5,539 nt of DNA from DAOTTI01 sp034437795 (lineage in GTDB: Bacteria > Chloroflexota > UBA11872 > UBA12225). Below, piece after piece: positions 5,443 through 5,539 of the stretch. The stretch's first letter is position 1. Each line of letters starts with the position of its first letter. Made by a program: the position numbers and the translations under genes. The stretch is taken from assembly GCA_034437795.1 (NCBI GenBank), contig DAOTTI010000261.1, positions 1 to 5,539 of the forward strand, given 5' to 3'. The notes below the pieces were generated by a model that saw nothing but the letters and a program-made list of their open reading frames with translations, had not been told where the DNA came from and made no database searches.

Positions 5443-5539
5443 ATGAGTGACGATAGCCAGGACCGGCCGGTACGCCGGATCGCCGTGATTGGCGCCGGGT
5501 TCATGGGCAGCGGGATTGGGGCCGAGTTTGCCCTGCGGT
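5443..5539 (+). CDS. 3-hydroxyacyl-CoA dehydrogenase-like protein, N-terminal fragment
   Basis: 32 codons are visible before the right edge. From ATG 5443 the protein reads MSDDSQDRPVRR and then IAVIGAGFMGSGIGAEFAL. That is the first strand and glycine-rich loop (G17-x-G19-x-x-G22) of a Rossmann NAD-binding domain, with the FMGSGI continuation characteristic of 3-hydroxyacyl-CoA dehydrogenases. These enzymes oxidise L-3-hydroxyacyl-CoA to 3-ketoacyl-CoA in beta-oxidation or butanoate metabolism. The fragment cannot tell a stand-alone dehydrogenase from a multifunctional FadB-like protein or a related beta-hydroxyacid dehydrogenase. There is no strong Shine-Dalgarno (only GTGGAA at 5433-5438), in line with possible leaderless translation. 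Divergent from the GT-C gene. Confidence 0.8.
   Translation, partial: MSDDSQDRPVRRIAVIGAGFMGSGIGAEFALR

Overview
The window looks like a piece of a high-GC bacterial chromosome. Its left edge carries the first ~91 nt of a 16S rRNA gene on the minus strand: the universal 27F site is intact and is followed by GATGAACGCTGGCGGCGTGC. The rRNA start, the GC-rich coding style and the family mix (secreted NTF2-like protein, YVTN-type propeller lipoprotein, AftB/ZomB-like GT-C protein, HicB remnant) would fit a Chloroflexota-like or other deep-branching, actinobacteria-like lineage. No marker here settles the phylum.

Bases 1-584 are the head of an rRNA operon transcribed leftward: a near-consensus sigma70 promoter (TTGACA, 17 nt, TATTAT; 556-584), then a leader of ~455 nt and the 16S start. 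The leader holds several stem-loops, a boxA-like antitermination element (281-294) and a segment complementary to the first ~21 nt of 16S (135-150). One stem is fully paired only as minus-strand RNA, through a G-U wobble, which supports the direction of transcription.

From 758 rightward the genes alternate strand one by one: (+) a secreted, probably membrane-anchored SnoaL/NTF2-like protein (758-1546); (-) a beta-propeller lipoprotein (1779-3056); (+) a HicB-family antitoxin remnant broken by a single-base frameshift (about 3224-3402); (-) a 663-aa polytopic GT-C glycosyltransferase-like protein of the AftB/ZomB type (3425-5416); (+) the start of a 3-hydroxyacyl-CoA dehydrogenase-like gene running off the right edge (5443-5539). 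No two neighbouring genes form an operon, so functional coupling cannot be argued from layout. Three of the products act at or outside the membrane (NTF2-like protein, lipoprotein, GT-C protein), which gives the locus a cell-envelope flavour but not a pathway.

I found no CRISPR array, transposase, tRNA or phage gene, and no convincing undescribed multi-gene system. The observations most worth a second look are the leader/16S complementarity, the frameshifted solo HicB, the anchored NTF2-like protein with a Gly/Gln linker, and the palindromic -10-like element shared by the divergent pair at the right end, which could yield leaderless mRNAs.
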